NCBI GenBank assembly: GCA_964526635.1
Contig: CAZGLR010000132.1
Coordinates: forward strand, 1 to 8,634
Direction: 5' to 3'
Origin: CAZGLR01 sp964526635
Lineage (GTDB): Bacteria; Zixibacteria; MSB-5A5; GN15; JAAZOE01
Length of the DNA: 8,634 nt
Part shown: positions 1-6,047 of the stretch, in pieces
Position numbering within the stretch: the first letter of the stretch is position 1
How the letters are laid out: each line of letters begins with the position of its first letter
Made by a program: the position numbers and the translations under genes
Notes under the pieces: model-generated
What the model saw: only the letters and a program-made list of their open reading frames with translations
Database searches by the model: none
Told to the model about the DNA's origin: nothing

Positions 1-1136
1 ATTTCGGTATGCTTTCTATAGGGAATAACCTGATCATAGACAGCCCTGATATCCCGCCAGTCTTTTACGACACTTAGCAGGCATAGAATGCCGGCGATAA
101 TGATGGCGGACAGGAAAAAATTGCGATGTCCTGCAATTCGCGAAGTTATAAAACCAAGTAAGAATACGGAAAAGAACAGTTGAATTCTTTCGGCATACTG
201 CGCGTTGAAATGGTAGTTAGTCAGTAAATATGCAAGTATTGTTATGATAAGCAGATAATGAAATTGCTTTCGAACTGCAATCATGATGCTCGCCAAAATG
301 ATAACAGCAAAATGCACAACGGATGTTACACTAAAAGGATCGTGGTGGCGTGGAGAAATGAAATTAACTAATCCTTCTTGAAGGCCGTTCCAGCCGGGTA
401 TGCCTCGCCACAGTGAAAAGGTCGCATTCGCCACCGTACCCTTGCCCAACACCAGATAAGTCTGAAGATAGAACGGTAAAATTGTTACCAGAAAGGCCAC
501 AACTATCGGCCAGATTGTCTTGGCCTGACGCTTTATGACCAACTCGTGAAGAAAAAGTAAACCGATTAAAAAGAAATAGACCGGCGAAATTAAAAAAGCC
601 AGCGCAAGAAGCACTCCGGAGAAGACTTTCTCCCTGATCGATTTGTTACCTTTCAGATACAGCAACAAACCGAAATTGAATACTGCTATGGAAAAGTAAA
701 AAGCGGTTGCAAGCAACAGGTATCCACTGCTCATGTAATTGAAAACAAACGGTAAACAAATACACGCTATGAATGCGGAATGCCGGTCAAAAACTCGACT
801 GACCAGTTTAAAAGTTGAAATGAATATTAAGCATATGTTGGTTATGATGATTACCACAAGGAGCATATTGATATCAGGCACAACCTGATTGAGACAGAAA
901 AGTATGAGGTGATAGGCCGGGGGATGAAACGAATACTGGCCGGTTATGGGATCGTTGAAAATATTGCCATTTCCGATTTGGAGGGTTTTTCCTTTAACGT
1001 AAGCAATATCAGGAGAATTCGTAAAGGGGGGAAATCGGTAGTGGAGAACCTGCGCCAGGATCAGAAGGACCAATAAAAATAAAACTACTTCATAACCCCA
1101 TTTACGAAGAAAGGGTATTCTTCTTCGTTTACTCAC
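1..1136 (-). CDS. GT-C type membrane glycosyltransferase, N-terminal part (runs off the left edge)
   Basis: The frame is open for 378 codons from GTG at 1134-1136 to the window edge, so the C-terminus is missing. I see a basic N-terminus (MSKRRR), a first membrane span at about residues 15-31, an extracytoplasmic loop with an acidic residue (SPDIAY, D43) and an HPPAYHL motif at 71-77, then repeated hydrophobic spans (about 90-107, 119-160, 172-198, 208-230, 272-287, 293-307, 318-333, 340-356). A first-loop Asp and an HPPxY motif are typical of GT-C enzymes (PMT, ArnT, GT39/GT83-like), which move a sugar from a polyprenyl-phosphate carrier to a lipid, glycan or protein outside the membrane; the substrate here is unknown. 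An in-frame TGA lies at about 1158-1160, so the start must be downstream of it. GTG at 1140-1142 is an alternative start. Neither GTG has a clear Shine-Dalgarno sequence. It lies directly downstream of the tRNA-Lys pair and may be read from that promoter. Confidence 0.8.
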   Translation of the reverse strand, partial: MSKRRRIPFLRKWGYEVVLFLLVLLILAQVLHYRFPPFTNSPDIAYVKGKTLQIGNGNIFNDPITGQYSFHPPAYHLILFCLNQVVPDINMLLVVIIITNICLIFISTFKLVSRVFDRHSAFIACICLPFVFNYMSSGYLLLATAFYFSIAVFNFGLLLYLKGNKSIREKVFSGVLLALAFLISPVYFFLIGLLFLHELVIKRQAKTIWPIVVAFLVTILPFYLQTYLVLGKGTVANATFSLWRGIPGWNGLQEGLVNFISPRHHDPFSVTSVVHFAVIILASIMIAVRKQFHYLLIITILAYLLTNYHFNAQYAERIQLFFSVFLLGFITSRIAGHRNFFLSAIIIAGILCLLSVVKDWRDIRAVYDQVIPYRKHTE

Positions 1137-1201
1137 AAACACAGTATGACCAATTCAGTCAAATTACGCCATCGAAAAATATGCTAACCCCCAATAAAAA
1201 A

Positions 1202-1274
<73 letters not shown>

Positions 1275-1289
1275 ATAGCAGCTTTTATA

Positions 1290-1361
1290 TGAGGGTGGAA
1301 GGATTCGAACCTTCGACCACCTGATTAAAAGTCAGATGCTCTACCCCTGAGCTACACCCCC
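1290..1361 (-). tRNA. tRNA-Lys (anticodon UUU)
   Basis: A complete 72-nt cloverleaf: acceptor GGGGGTG/CACCCTC (one G2:U71 wobble), D arm GCTC/GAGC, anticodon stem TCTGA/TCAGG with loop CTTTTAA (anticodon TTT at 1327-1329), variable loop TGGTC, T arm GAAGG/CCTTC with loop TTCGAAT, and discriminator A. CCA is not encoded and must be added after transcription. It decodes AAA and, by wobble, AAG. It is the first gene of a two-tRNA transcript; its 5' end lies about 20 nt after the expected start of transcription. Confidence 0.96.
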
Positions 1362-1388
1362 ATAAAATTTTGGTGCTCAGGATTTTCC

Positions 1389-1416
1389 AATATAAACGGC
1401 CTTCCCCTAATGTCAA
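1389..1416 (-). promoter_or_regulatory. Promoter of the tRNA-Lys pair
   Basis: On the minus strand a perfect -35 box TTGACA (1411-1416) is followed after 16 bp by TATATT (1389-1394). Transcription would begin near 1382, some 20 nt before the mature tRNA-Lys(UUU). The strength of the boxes suits a stable RNA gene. Confidence 0.7.
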
Positions 1417-1440
1417 CCGCTTTTTAGATACTCCGGCTCC

Positions 1441-1892
1441 ATCCGCTCCCGGATTACCCCTTCTACATACAGGCTCGACGCTGTGCCACGCTATGACCTG
1501 GTGACCGCTTTCGATGTCATCCACGACCAGGCCCATCCCGACAAAGTCCTTCGGGGCGTCTTTTCGGTGCTTCATGACGATGGCATCTTCCTGATGCAGG
1601 ATATCGCCGGCTCGAGCCATATGCATCTCAACCGCGACAATCCCATCGGACCATTGATCTATACGATCTCACCATACATTGCATGACTGTCTCGCTGGCC
1701 CAGGGTGGCGCCGGACTGGGCACCGCCTGGGGTGAGGAACTGGCCCGGAAAATGATCGGTGAGGCCGGCTTCGAATCTATCACTATTCGCCGCCTGCCCC
1801 ATGACATCCAGAACTGCTTCTACCTCGTGACCAAAAAAGACGGCATCCTGGATTTCGGGGATGAGGACGAACATCTCAAACAGGTTGCCTGA
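1441..1892 (+). pseudogene. C-terminal remnant of a class I SAM-dependent methyltransferase, frameshifted
   Basis: Two adjoining frames join into one recognisable methyltransferase C-terminus. The first, up to about 1670, gives RYDLVTAFDVIHD and a segment of the form VLRGVFSVLHDDGIFLMQD, the beta-4/beta-5 part of the Rossmann fold. The second, from about 1671, gives TIHCMTVSLAQGGAGLG, then WGEE, EAGF and the end. The join is best explained by loss of one base near 1670, since restoring one makes the usual family run of Ser-Thr-(Met/Ile)-His-Cys-Met. The first frame ends at TGA 1684-1686, the second at TGA 1890-1892. The SAM-binding GxGxG motif and any N-terminal winged-helix domain, as in the Rv2258c-like family, are absent: upstream sequence decays at about 1441 and runs into the tRNA promoter. 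A further frameshift near 1470 is possible. It is almost surely not functional. Confidence 0.8.
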
Positions 1893-1927
1893 TATACTTC
1901 TGAAGGGAAGTGGTGTATTACGATTGA

Positions 1928-1960
1928 CCGCCGGCGGAGATATCCGCCGGCGGTTTTATT
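1928..1960 (+). terminator. Rho-independent terminator after the methyltransferase remnant
   Basis: An 11-bp GC-rich stem (1928-1938 with 1943-1953), loop GATA, then TTTTATT. The core of each arm, CCGCCGGCGG, is itself a palindrome, so the arms are also direct repeats. The T tract is on the plus strand only, so it serves the plus-strand remnant rather than the converging HD gene, whose stop codon overlaps the T tract (1959-1961). Confidence 0.85.
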
Positions 1961-3431
1961 AATCATTCATTACATTATCTCTAAATAGATCTTTGATTGT
2001 GTTGCGATCAAGAAATTTCCCCTGATAATCGAAGTAGAAAAGACGCTTTATATAAAATTTGAATTGACTTAAATAATGAATCGCAGAATTTTGAACATCT
2101 ATCAAATTTTTGATTTCATTCTCGTGTAACACCTTCGCGAGTTTGCGAACATCTTGATCGTCGGTTCTTGTATTGTGATTTGAGAAAGGTGAATGACTTT
2201 CAAATTTTATAGAATTCTGTAGAAGTGCAAACGCGTCGCGAGATAGACTATGACTAGTTAACAGTGATTCAAATTTTATGCTATTTGTAAGAAGGCTTTC
2301 TGACAGGAAACTATACTTACTGTCAACGTCAGTTTCCTCAAACTTTAGCGTTTCACGCTCTTCATGAACCAGAATAGGTGGTATTCTATTCAAGAGGCAG
2401 TACCTTGCCATTTTATCGTATTTAGTATCTGGTTCCCAACCTCTGACTTTGCTCCAAAAATAGATGTCATCATACTCGCAAAACCAATTAGGTTGGTTTA
2501 TCGCTTTCTGCTTTATATCTTCATAATCAATTTCTATATGTCCGTGCTTTCCCATTTTAAAATAGACATGTTTTGCAATTAATTCCATACCAACAACAGT
2601 TTTATGATAGGTAATATTATTATACATATAATATCTTGATATAACAAAATGTTCCAAGGCGTTAATTGCCTTTTTATCAATAGCGATTCTTTTGGCATTA
2701 TCATCAAAGACAATATTTGATATCAAAAAATTCAAATCAATATGCCCATAGCATACACCGCTGTACAAAGAATCGCGAAGAAGAAAGTCTAATCGATCAG
2801 CGTCAATTGTGCTCCCGATTAATTGAACTCTATAATGCGGTTGGTCTAGCTCGCCCTTGACTATTTTCGATACTTCAACAGGATCAATCGAGAACTCATG
2901 CAATAATTCAATAATCTCTTCACGGTTTTGAATAATATACCCACCCAACCGTTCATGCGATACGTCTTCAAATTTACTTACCTTTGCCATGATATTTAAT
3001 GGAAGTTCTTGATCGGTAGATTTATCTTCTATGAAATCTTCGGAGGTGGATTCTTCCTGGCTATCAATAGCATACCGATAAATCGGAAATTCCGATACAT
3101 GACTTAATGGATAATGACCAATGTCATGCAAGAGTGCGCAAACGCGCAATAATTGTTTTTCTTGATCGTCAATTATACTATTACCACTCTTGCTACATGA
3201 ATATCTATTTATTGCATCAATCATAAGTGATACTACATGCATTGCTCCCAAACTATGTGAAAACCTGCTATGAGTCGCCCCGGGAAAAACTAAATTTACC
3301 AATCCATGTTGACTGAGCCTTGCTAATCGCAAAAATGTAGATGTATTGATTAATTTATGTTCCAATTTTGATAATTTTATTGAACCATGGACTGGGTCAT
3401 TTATTGATTTATTCTCAAAATCGATTGTCAT
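1959..3431 (-). CDS. HD-domain phosphohydrolase (dNTPase/SAMHD1-like, YwfO-like class)
   Basis: The 490-residue protein carries the full H...HD...D metal signature of HD hydrolases: H59 in SRFSHSLG, H102-D103 in LLHDIGHYPLSH, H159 in VSHERLGG (where SAMHD1 has its HE pair) and D210/D212 in STIDADRLDFLLRD. The start, INDPVHGSI, and the YYMYNNITYHKTV segment at about 267-279 are typical of the class that includes B. subtilis YwfO and E. faecalis EF1143, cytoplasmic enzymes acting on deoxynucleoside triphosphates. A dNTP substrate is inferred, not shown. It is somewhat long for this class, the C-terminal third being variable. It follows the YwgA-like gene by 21 bp in the same frame. GAGGT (3450-3454) overlaps the upstream stop but lies 18 nt from ATG, too far for normal use, so translation is probably coupled to the upstream gene. 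Base composition is clearly more AT-rich than the genes to the right, which suggests transfer. Confidence 0.88.
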   Translation of the reverse strand: MTIDFENKSINDPVHGSIKLSKLEHKLINTSTFLRLARLSQHGLVNLVFPGATHSRFSHSLGAMHVVSLMIDAINRYSCSKSGNSIIDDQEKQLLRVCALLHDIGHYPLSHVSEFPIYRYAIDSQEESTSEDFIEDKSTDQELPLNIMAKVSKFEDVSHERLGGYIIQNREEIIELLHEFSIDPVEVSKIVKGELDQPHYRVQLIGSTIDADRLDFLLRDSLYSGVCYGHIDLNFLISNIVFDDNAKRIAIDKKAINALEHFVISRYYMYNNITYHKTVVGMELIAKHVYFKMGKHGHIEIDYEDIKQKAINQPNWFCEYDDIYFWSKVRGWEPDTKYDKMARYCLLNRIPPILVHEERETLKFEETDVDSKYSFLSESLLTNSIKFESLLTSHSLSRDAFALLQNSIKFESHSPFSNHNTRTDDQDVRKLAKVLHENEIKNLIDVQNSAIHYLSQFKFYIKRLFYFDYQGKFLDRNTIKDLFRDNVMND

Positions 3432-3452
3432 GTTGTTTTGGCTTTTTATACC

Positions 3453-3950
3453 TCAGATATATTCTTTTTCAACAAGAAGGTCCCATGCATTTAGTATGTC
3501 TGTTTCAGAAAATTTGTCTGGTTTTTTTTCTTGAATAATTTGTACTACATTTTCTTTCGTAATTTCGCCGTCTTTTCGTGCAATTTTATTCAGATAATGG
3601 ATCGATGCCAACAATTCCATAAAAATATGCAATTTCAAATTATCAGGTTTTCTATCTAATAATGATTTTACTTTATCAAGTTTCTGTTTACCGGAATCAG
3701 ATATAGCAACAGTATTCTTGTCGTTGTCGTACATAGGTTTGTTTTCATGGTAAGCAAAGGCTGTCGCAGTCAAATCTGGCGAATATGGCCCATAATGATA
3801 CCAGGTAAACCTGTAACCTAAATCAATGCCTTGTAATTGGGCAAAATATACATATTTCTGCAAAAGCAAACGATCTTCAAAATTTGTAACACTAAGTTGG
3901 TTTTGTATGTACTCTATGACTGCCAGTAGACGATGAATTTTCTTTTTCAT
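3453..3950 (-). CDS. YwgA-like small protein, probable partner of the HD phosphohydrolase
   Basis: A soluble 165-residue protein with no signal peptide. Residues 26-60 carry a characteristic stretch, LLLQKYVYFAQLQG followed by YHYGPYSPDL, which matches the pattern I recall for the B. subtilis YwgA family and is reminiscent of the Panacea/SocA (DUF4065) proteins, several of which act as antitoxins. The rest is charged and helical, with no catalytic motif I recognise. ATG at 3948-3950 has a strong Shine-Dalgarno sequence, GGGAGG, 5-6 nt upstream. The gene is first in a two-gene unit and ends 21 bp before the HD hydrolase. To my knowledge ywgA lies next to the HD gene ywfO in B. subtilis too, which would make the pairing conserved rather than accidental. 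A regulatory, adaptor or antitoxin role toward the HD enzyme is inference. Like its partner it is AT-rich. Confidence 0.75.
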   Translation of the reverse strand: MKKKIHRLLAVIEYIQNQLSVTNFEDRLLLQKYVYFAQLQGIDLGYRFTWYHYGPYSPDLTATAFAYHENKPMYDNDKNTVAISDSGKQKLDKVKSLLDRKPDNLKLHIFMELLASIHYLNKIARKDGEITKENVVQIIQEKKPDKFSETDILNAWDLLVEKEYI

Positions 3951-3971
3951 AACATCCTCCCTATTACCCTT

Positions 3972-4000
3972 ATACTACCAAACTAAAATCACGGATACAA
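3972..4000 (-). promoter_or_regulatory. Possible promoter of the YwgA-like/HD operon
   Basis: On the minus strand TTGTAT (3995-4000) is followed after exactly 17 bp by TAGTAT (3972-3977), each matching four of six consensus bases. The -10 box lies about 20 nt before the start codon, leaving room for the GGGAGG ribosome site. The region is AT-rich, so chance matches are likely. Confidence 0.4.
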
Positions 4001-4093
4001 TTTAAATTTGTCCTTACTTTTAAGAAATCGGCATTAAGTAACCTAACCTAATAAAAATAGCGCATATGGGCATCACAAATTCGTAATTTCCGC

Positions 4094-4122
4094 TTGAATT
4101 ATATCCGGCGATGACGTATAAT
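4094..4122 (+). promoter_or_regulatory. Promoter of the marR-dinB operon, leaderless
   Basis: TTGAAT (4094-4099), 17 bp spacer, perfect TATAAT (4117-4122). The expected transcription start, about 7 nt on, falls at or next to the A of the ATG at 4130, so the message would have almost no 5' leader. The heptamer ATAATAC occurs at 4118-4124 and again at 4134-4140, with a CGAATTCG palindrome at 4140-4147; these could be contact sites for autoregulation but are weak evidence. Confidence 0.75.
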
Positions 4123-4129
4123 ACATTTA

Positions 4130-4612
4130 ATGAATAATACGAATTCGAACAATAAAACCGACACCCAGCCGCTGCTGTTCCTCTCGCCGATCCACAAGGC
4201 CATGCGGCAATTCGGTATTTATGCCGAAACGGAGATGACTAAATTTGATTTATCCCCGGTCGGGGGACATCTGATTTCGTATATCGGTATATATGGCCCG
4301 GTGGCTATTGCCGAACTGGTCCGGGTCTTCGGGTATAAACCCACCACGATGACCTCCATGCTCGACCGTTTGGAGGATAAGGGTCTGATTGAGCGGGCTA
4401 TAAATAAACACGATCGCCGTTCGATTTTAGTCTCGGTGACCGCATCGGGACAGACACGGGCCCGGGCTGCTCGTGAGTTTGTCGAACGGTTTGAAGAACA
4501 GATTCGCAGCCGCGTCAGCGACCATGATATCAAGGGATTCCAGAAGGTCATGACAGCCTTTGCCGAAGCCACCGGCGTGGATGTCCGAAAAGGCAAGCAA
4601 GAACGTCGTTAA
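4130..4612 (+). CDS. MarR-family winged-helix transcriptional regulator
   Basis: The 160-residue protein has the MarR layout: an N-terminal dimerisation helix (about 18-40), an HTH with GPVAIAELVRVFGY at 56-69 and the recognition helix KPTTMTSMLDRLEDKG at 70-85, the wing with NKHDRRS at 92-98, and a C-terminal helix for dimerisation (about 106-150). MarR proteins usually repress neighbouring genes and release DNA on binding a phenolic ligand or on oxidation; no cysteine is present here, so thiol redox sensing is unlikely. No Shine-Dalgarno sequence precedes ATG 4130, in keeping with the leaderless promoter. Starting at Met25 would cut into the first helix. The dinB-fold gene follows 28 bp after the stop and is probably co-transcribed, so the regulator likely controls itself and that gene. 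Confidence 0.9.
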   Translation: MNNTNSNNKTDTQPLLFLSPIHKAMRQFGIYAETEMTKFDLSPVGGHLISYIGIYGPVAIAELVRVFGYKPTTMTSMLDRLEDKGLIERAINKHDRRSILVSVTASGQTRARAAREFVERFEEQIRSRVSDHDIKGFQKVMTAFAEATGVDVRKGKQERR

Positions 4613-4640
4613 TACATTCACGCGCACAAGGAGGGATACG

Positions 4641-5129
4641 ATGCATCCGCCGACAGTCAAATATCTGATTCAGCTCAATACGCTCGTCATCAATAAAAAC
4701 CTGGAAGGCCTCTCGCATGACGACAGCCTGCTGTATCCCGAGGCAGGCGGCAATAACATCAACTGGATTCTGGGCCATTTGGTGAAATCGAGGGCGTCGA
4801 TGGCCTCCCTGCTGGGGCAGGATCCCCGCCTTGATCAGGATGAACTTACCCGCTATGCCCGCGGTTCGAAGCCATTGACGGTGGCCGATGACGCCCTCCC
4901 GCTGGAGACATTGATGGGCCATTTCAACCGCCTGCAGGATGTCATCGAAGATGGTCTCGATGAAATCGACGACGATACCCTTGGCCAACCCGCCCCGCAC
5001 AGCCCGACCGGTAATCCTGAAGAGACTATCGGCTCGCTCCTGGCGGGACTGGCCTTTCATGAATCGTATCATGCCGGCCAAACCGGGGTGTTGCGCAATC
5101 TGTCGGGCAAACCGGGCGGCATCAAATAG
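4641..5129 (+). CDS. DinB/YfiT-like putative metalloenzyme
   Basis: The 162-residue protein fits the four-helix-bundle DinB superfamily: NNINWILGHLV at 38-48 supplies H46, and FHESYHAGQ at 139-147 supplies H140 and H144, together the His triad that binds a divalent metal in this fold. Members include thiol-dependent transferases and damage-induced proteins of unknown reaction; the substrate cannot be read from sequence. ATG at 4641 is chosen because AAGGAGG lies 7 nt upstream; the frame stays open further upstream but only inside marR. The 28-bp gap to marR and the shared terminator downstream point to one operon, where a MarR-type sensor would control a detoxification or stress enzyme. No signal peptide is present, so it is cytoplasmic. 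Confidence 0.85.
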   Translation: MHPPTVKYLIQLNTLVINKNLEGLSHDDSLLYPEAGGNNINWILGHLVKSRASMASLLGQDPRLDQDELTRYARGSKPLTVADDALPLETLMGHFNRLQDVIEDGLDEIDDDTLGQPAPHSPTGNPEETIGSLLAGLAFHESYHAGQTGVLRNLSGKPGGIK

Positions 5130-5203
5130 CTTGCAGCCGGGGGCGATTAGACGCGTAATTCAGAATGGAAAATAATCCGGGGAGTTTTACTCCATGTACG
5201 ACC

Positions 5204-5241
5204 AACCGGGCGGATAATCAAAATATCCGCCCGGTTTATTT
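5204..5241 (+). terminator. Terminator of the marR-dinB operon
   Basis: A perfect 13-bp stem (AACCGGGCGGATA at 5204-5216 with its complement at 5224-5236), a 7-nt loop and then TATTT. A small GGAGT/ACTCC hairpin lies just before it at 5181-5193. It begins 74 nt after the dinB-like stop codon. Confidence 0.85.
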
Positions 5242-5370
5242 CTATTGCCGACTGTCACTGGCCATGCAAAATCAATGATCAAAGTTTTTATTTGTCGGAA
5301 ACATAGTCCTATCATCTCCTGTTCTAATTATATTAGTAACCTGCTGACCCTTTAGAAACCGGAGAAATAC

Positions 5371-5718
5371 ATGTTTATCAAACATCTGGAAGACATAGAA
5401 AAGAAAGACGTGTCCGGGGGCGAAATCGAAAATGTCCTCAAGCAGGTCCCGGTCGGCCCCGAACAGGGATGGCCCAATCATGTGCTGCGGGTGTTCACGA
5501 TCGGCTCGGGCGGTCACACGCCCAAACACAGCCATGACTGGGAGCATGTCAATTATGTCATCGCGGGCAGTGGCACGCTCGAAATCGAGGGCAAAAAGAA
5601 CCAGTTGAAAAAGGGCGACTTCGCTGTGGTCCCCCCGAATGTGGAACATCAGTATTCCAACAATGGCGACCAGGACTTTACCATGATCTGCATCGTGCCC
5701 AAAACCGGCGACTATTAA
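5371..5718 (+). CDS. Single-domain cupin protein
   Basis: A 115-residue small beta-barrel cupin. Motif 1 spans G47 to G66 with H53, H55 and then H59 where the classic motif G(X)5HXH(X)3-4E(X)6G has Glu; E58 is next to it. Motif 2 is canonical: G82, P88, N90, H93, N97. So three or four metal ligands are present with a probable His-for-Glu change. Such one-domain cupins range from enzymes (dioxygenases, isomerases) to sugar or metal binding proteins; the function cannot be fixed. The start ATG has CCGGAGA seven to eight nt upstream. It stands alone between the dinB terminator and its own terminator. I found no convincing promoter in the gap from 5242, although the AT-rich stretch at about 5310-5335 is the likely place. 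No signal peptide. Confidence 0.85.
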   Translation: MFIKHLEDIEKKDVSGGEIENVLKQVPVGPEQGWPNHVLRVFTIGSGGHTPKHSHDWEHVNYVIAGSGTLEIEGKKNQLKKGDFAVVPPNVEHQYSNNGDQDFTMICIVPKTGDY

Positions 5719-5753
5719 GCCCGGCCCTATCAAATATTCCCTGCCACACAAAT

Positions 5754-5787
5754 ACAAACGCCTCGCACCGCATGCGAGGCGTTTGTT
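5754..5787 (+). terminator. Terminator of the cupin gene
   Basis: A perfect 14-bp stem (ACAAACGCCTCGCA at 5754-5767 with 5773-5786), loop CCGCA, and a mildly T-rich tail (TTTGTTGCTCGTT). The complement strand is also followed by T-rich sequence, so it may work in both directions between the convergent cupin and peptidase genes. Confidence 0.8.
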
Positions 5788-5917
5788 GCTCGTTCCGACA
5801 TTCAGGCTGCGGAACAGGAGTTACAGTATTGAAGAGTACAGCTCTCTCACTAAGCTCTACCATCGCAGACTAAAGCAAATTCCGCACCGTATCGCATTGT
5901 CGCGAACTCCTGTTTGC

Positions 5918-5942
5918 TATGATATTGTCGGACAATATCATA
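5918..5942. repeat. Perfect 12-bp inverted repeat
   Basis: TATGATATTGTC (5918-5929), one central G, then the exact reverse complement (5931-5942). As RNA the stem would lose two or three inner pairs to the loop. It lies just beyond the peptidase terminator and over 130 bp after the cupin terminator. It could be a regulator-binding site, a second terminator stem or a relic of an element; none can be proved. Confidence 0.7.
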
Positions 5943-5946
5943 ATAA

Positions 5947-5993
5947 ATCCCCGGCAGGTCGATCACGTCATAAGATTTGTACCCGCCGGGGAT
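5947..5993 (-). terminator. Probable terminator of the peptidase gene
   Basis: On the minus strand ATCCCCGGCGGGT (5981-5993) pairs with ACCTGCCGGGGAT (5947-5959) over 13 bp with one G-U wobble, around a 21-nt loop, followed by TTATTATGATATT. It begins 54 nt after the peptidase stop codon. The tail is T-rich but broken by A and G. Confidence 0.6.
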
Positions 5994-6047
5994 ATATTGT
6001 ACGATTTCGGACGTACCGTGTGCCACCGCCCGGATTTCACATACGAA

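Larger units (their letters stand above)
5788..6047. other. Intergenic stretch between convergent cupin and peptidase genes
   Basis: No credible coding frame is present: the open frames seen here give low-complexity, Arg/His-rich translations without family resemblance. It holds a perfect 12-bp inverted repeat at 5918-5942 and a hairpin at 5947-5993, described separately. The parts at 5788-5917 and 5994-6047 show nothing I can identify. Confidence 0.6.

Noticed and set aside
1285..1626. Minus-strand open frame of 113 codons
   Set aside because: It runs through tRNA-Lys(UUU) and antisense to the methyltransferase remnant; the translation contains the typical read-through peptide of a tRNA gene (GCSSGVEHL...NPST) and no family resemblance.
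1483..1892. Programmed frameshift in the methyltransferase
   Set aside because: No slippery heptamer or stimulatory structure at 1665-1685, and the N-terminal half with the SAM-binding motif is missing, so decay is the simpler reading. A sequencing error at the frameshift alone is possible but would not restore the lost half.
4560..4640. Upstream TTG start for the DinB-like protein
   Set aside because: It would overlap marR by 53 bp, while ATG 4641 has a strong AAGGAGG at proper distance and begins where the fold begins.
4548..5081. Long minus-strand frame over the dinB-like gene
   Set aside because: Shadow of the real plus-strand gene, with no recognisable domain; the plus strand shows the DinB His triad and ribosome site.
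5272..5757. Minus-strand 161-codon frame over the cupin gene
   Set aside because: Antisense shadow of the cupin, whose two conserved motifs are on the plus strand.
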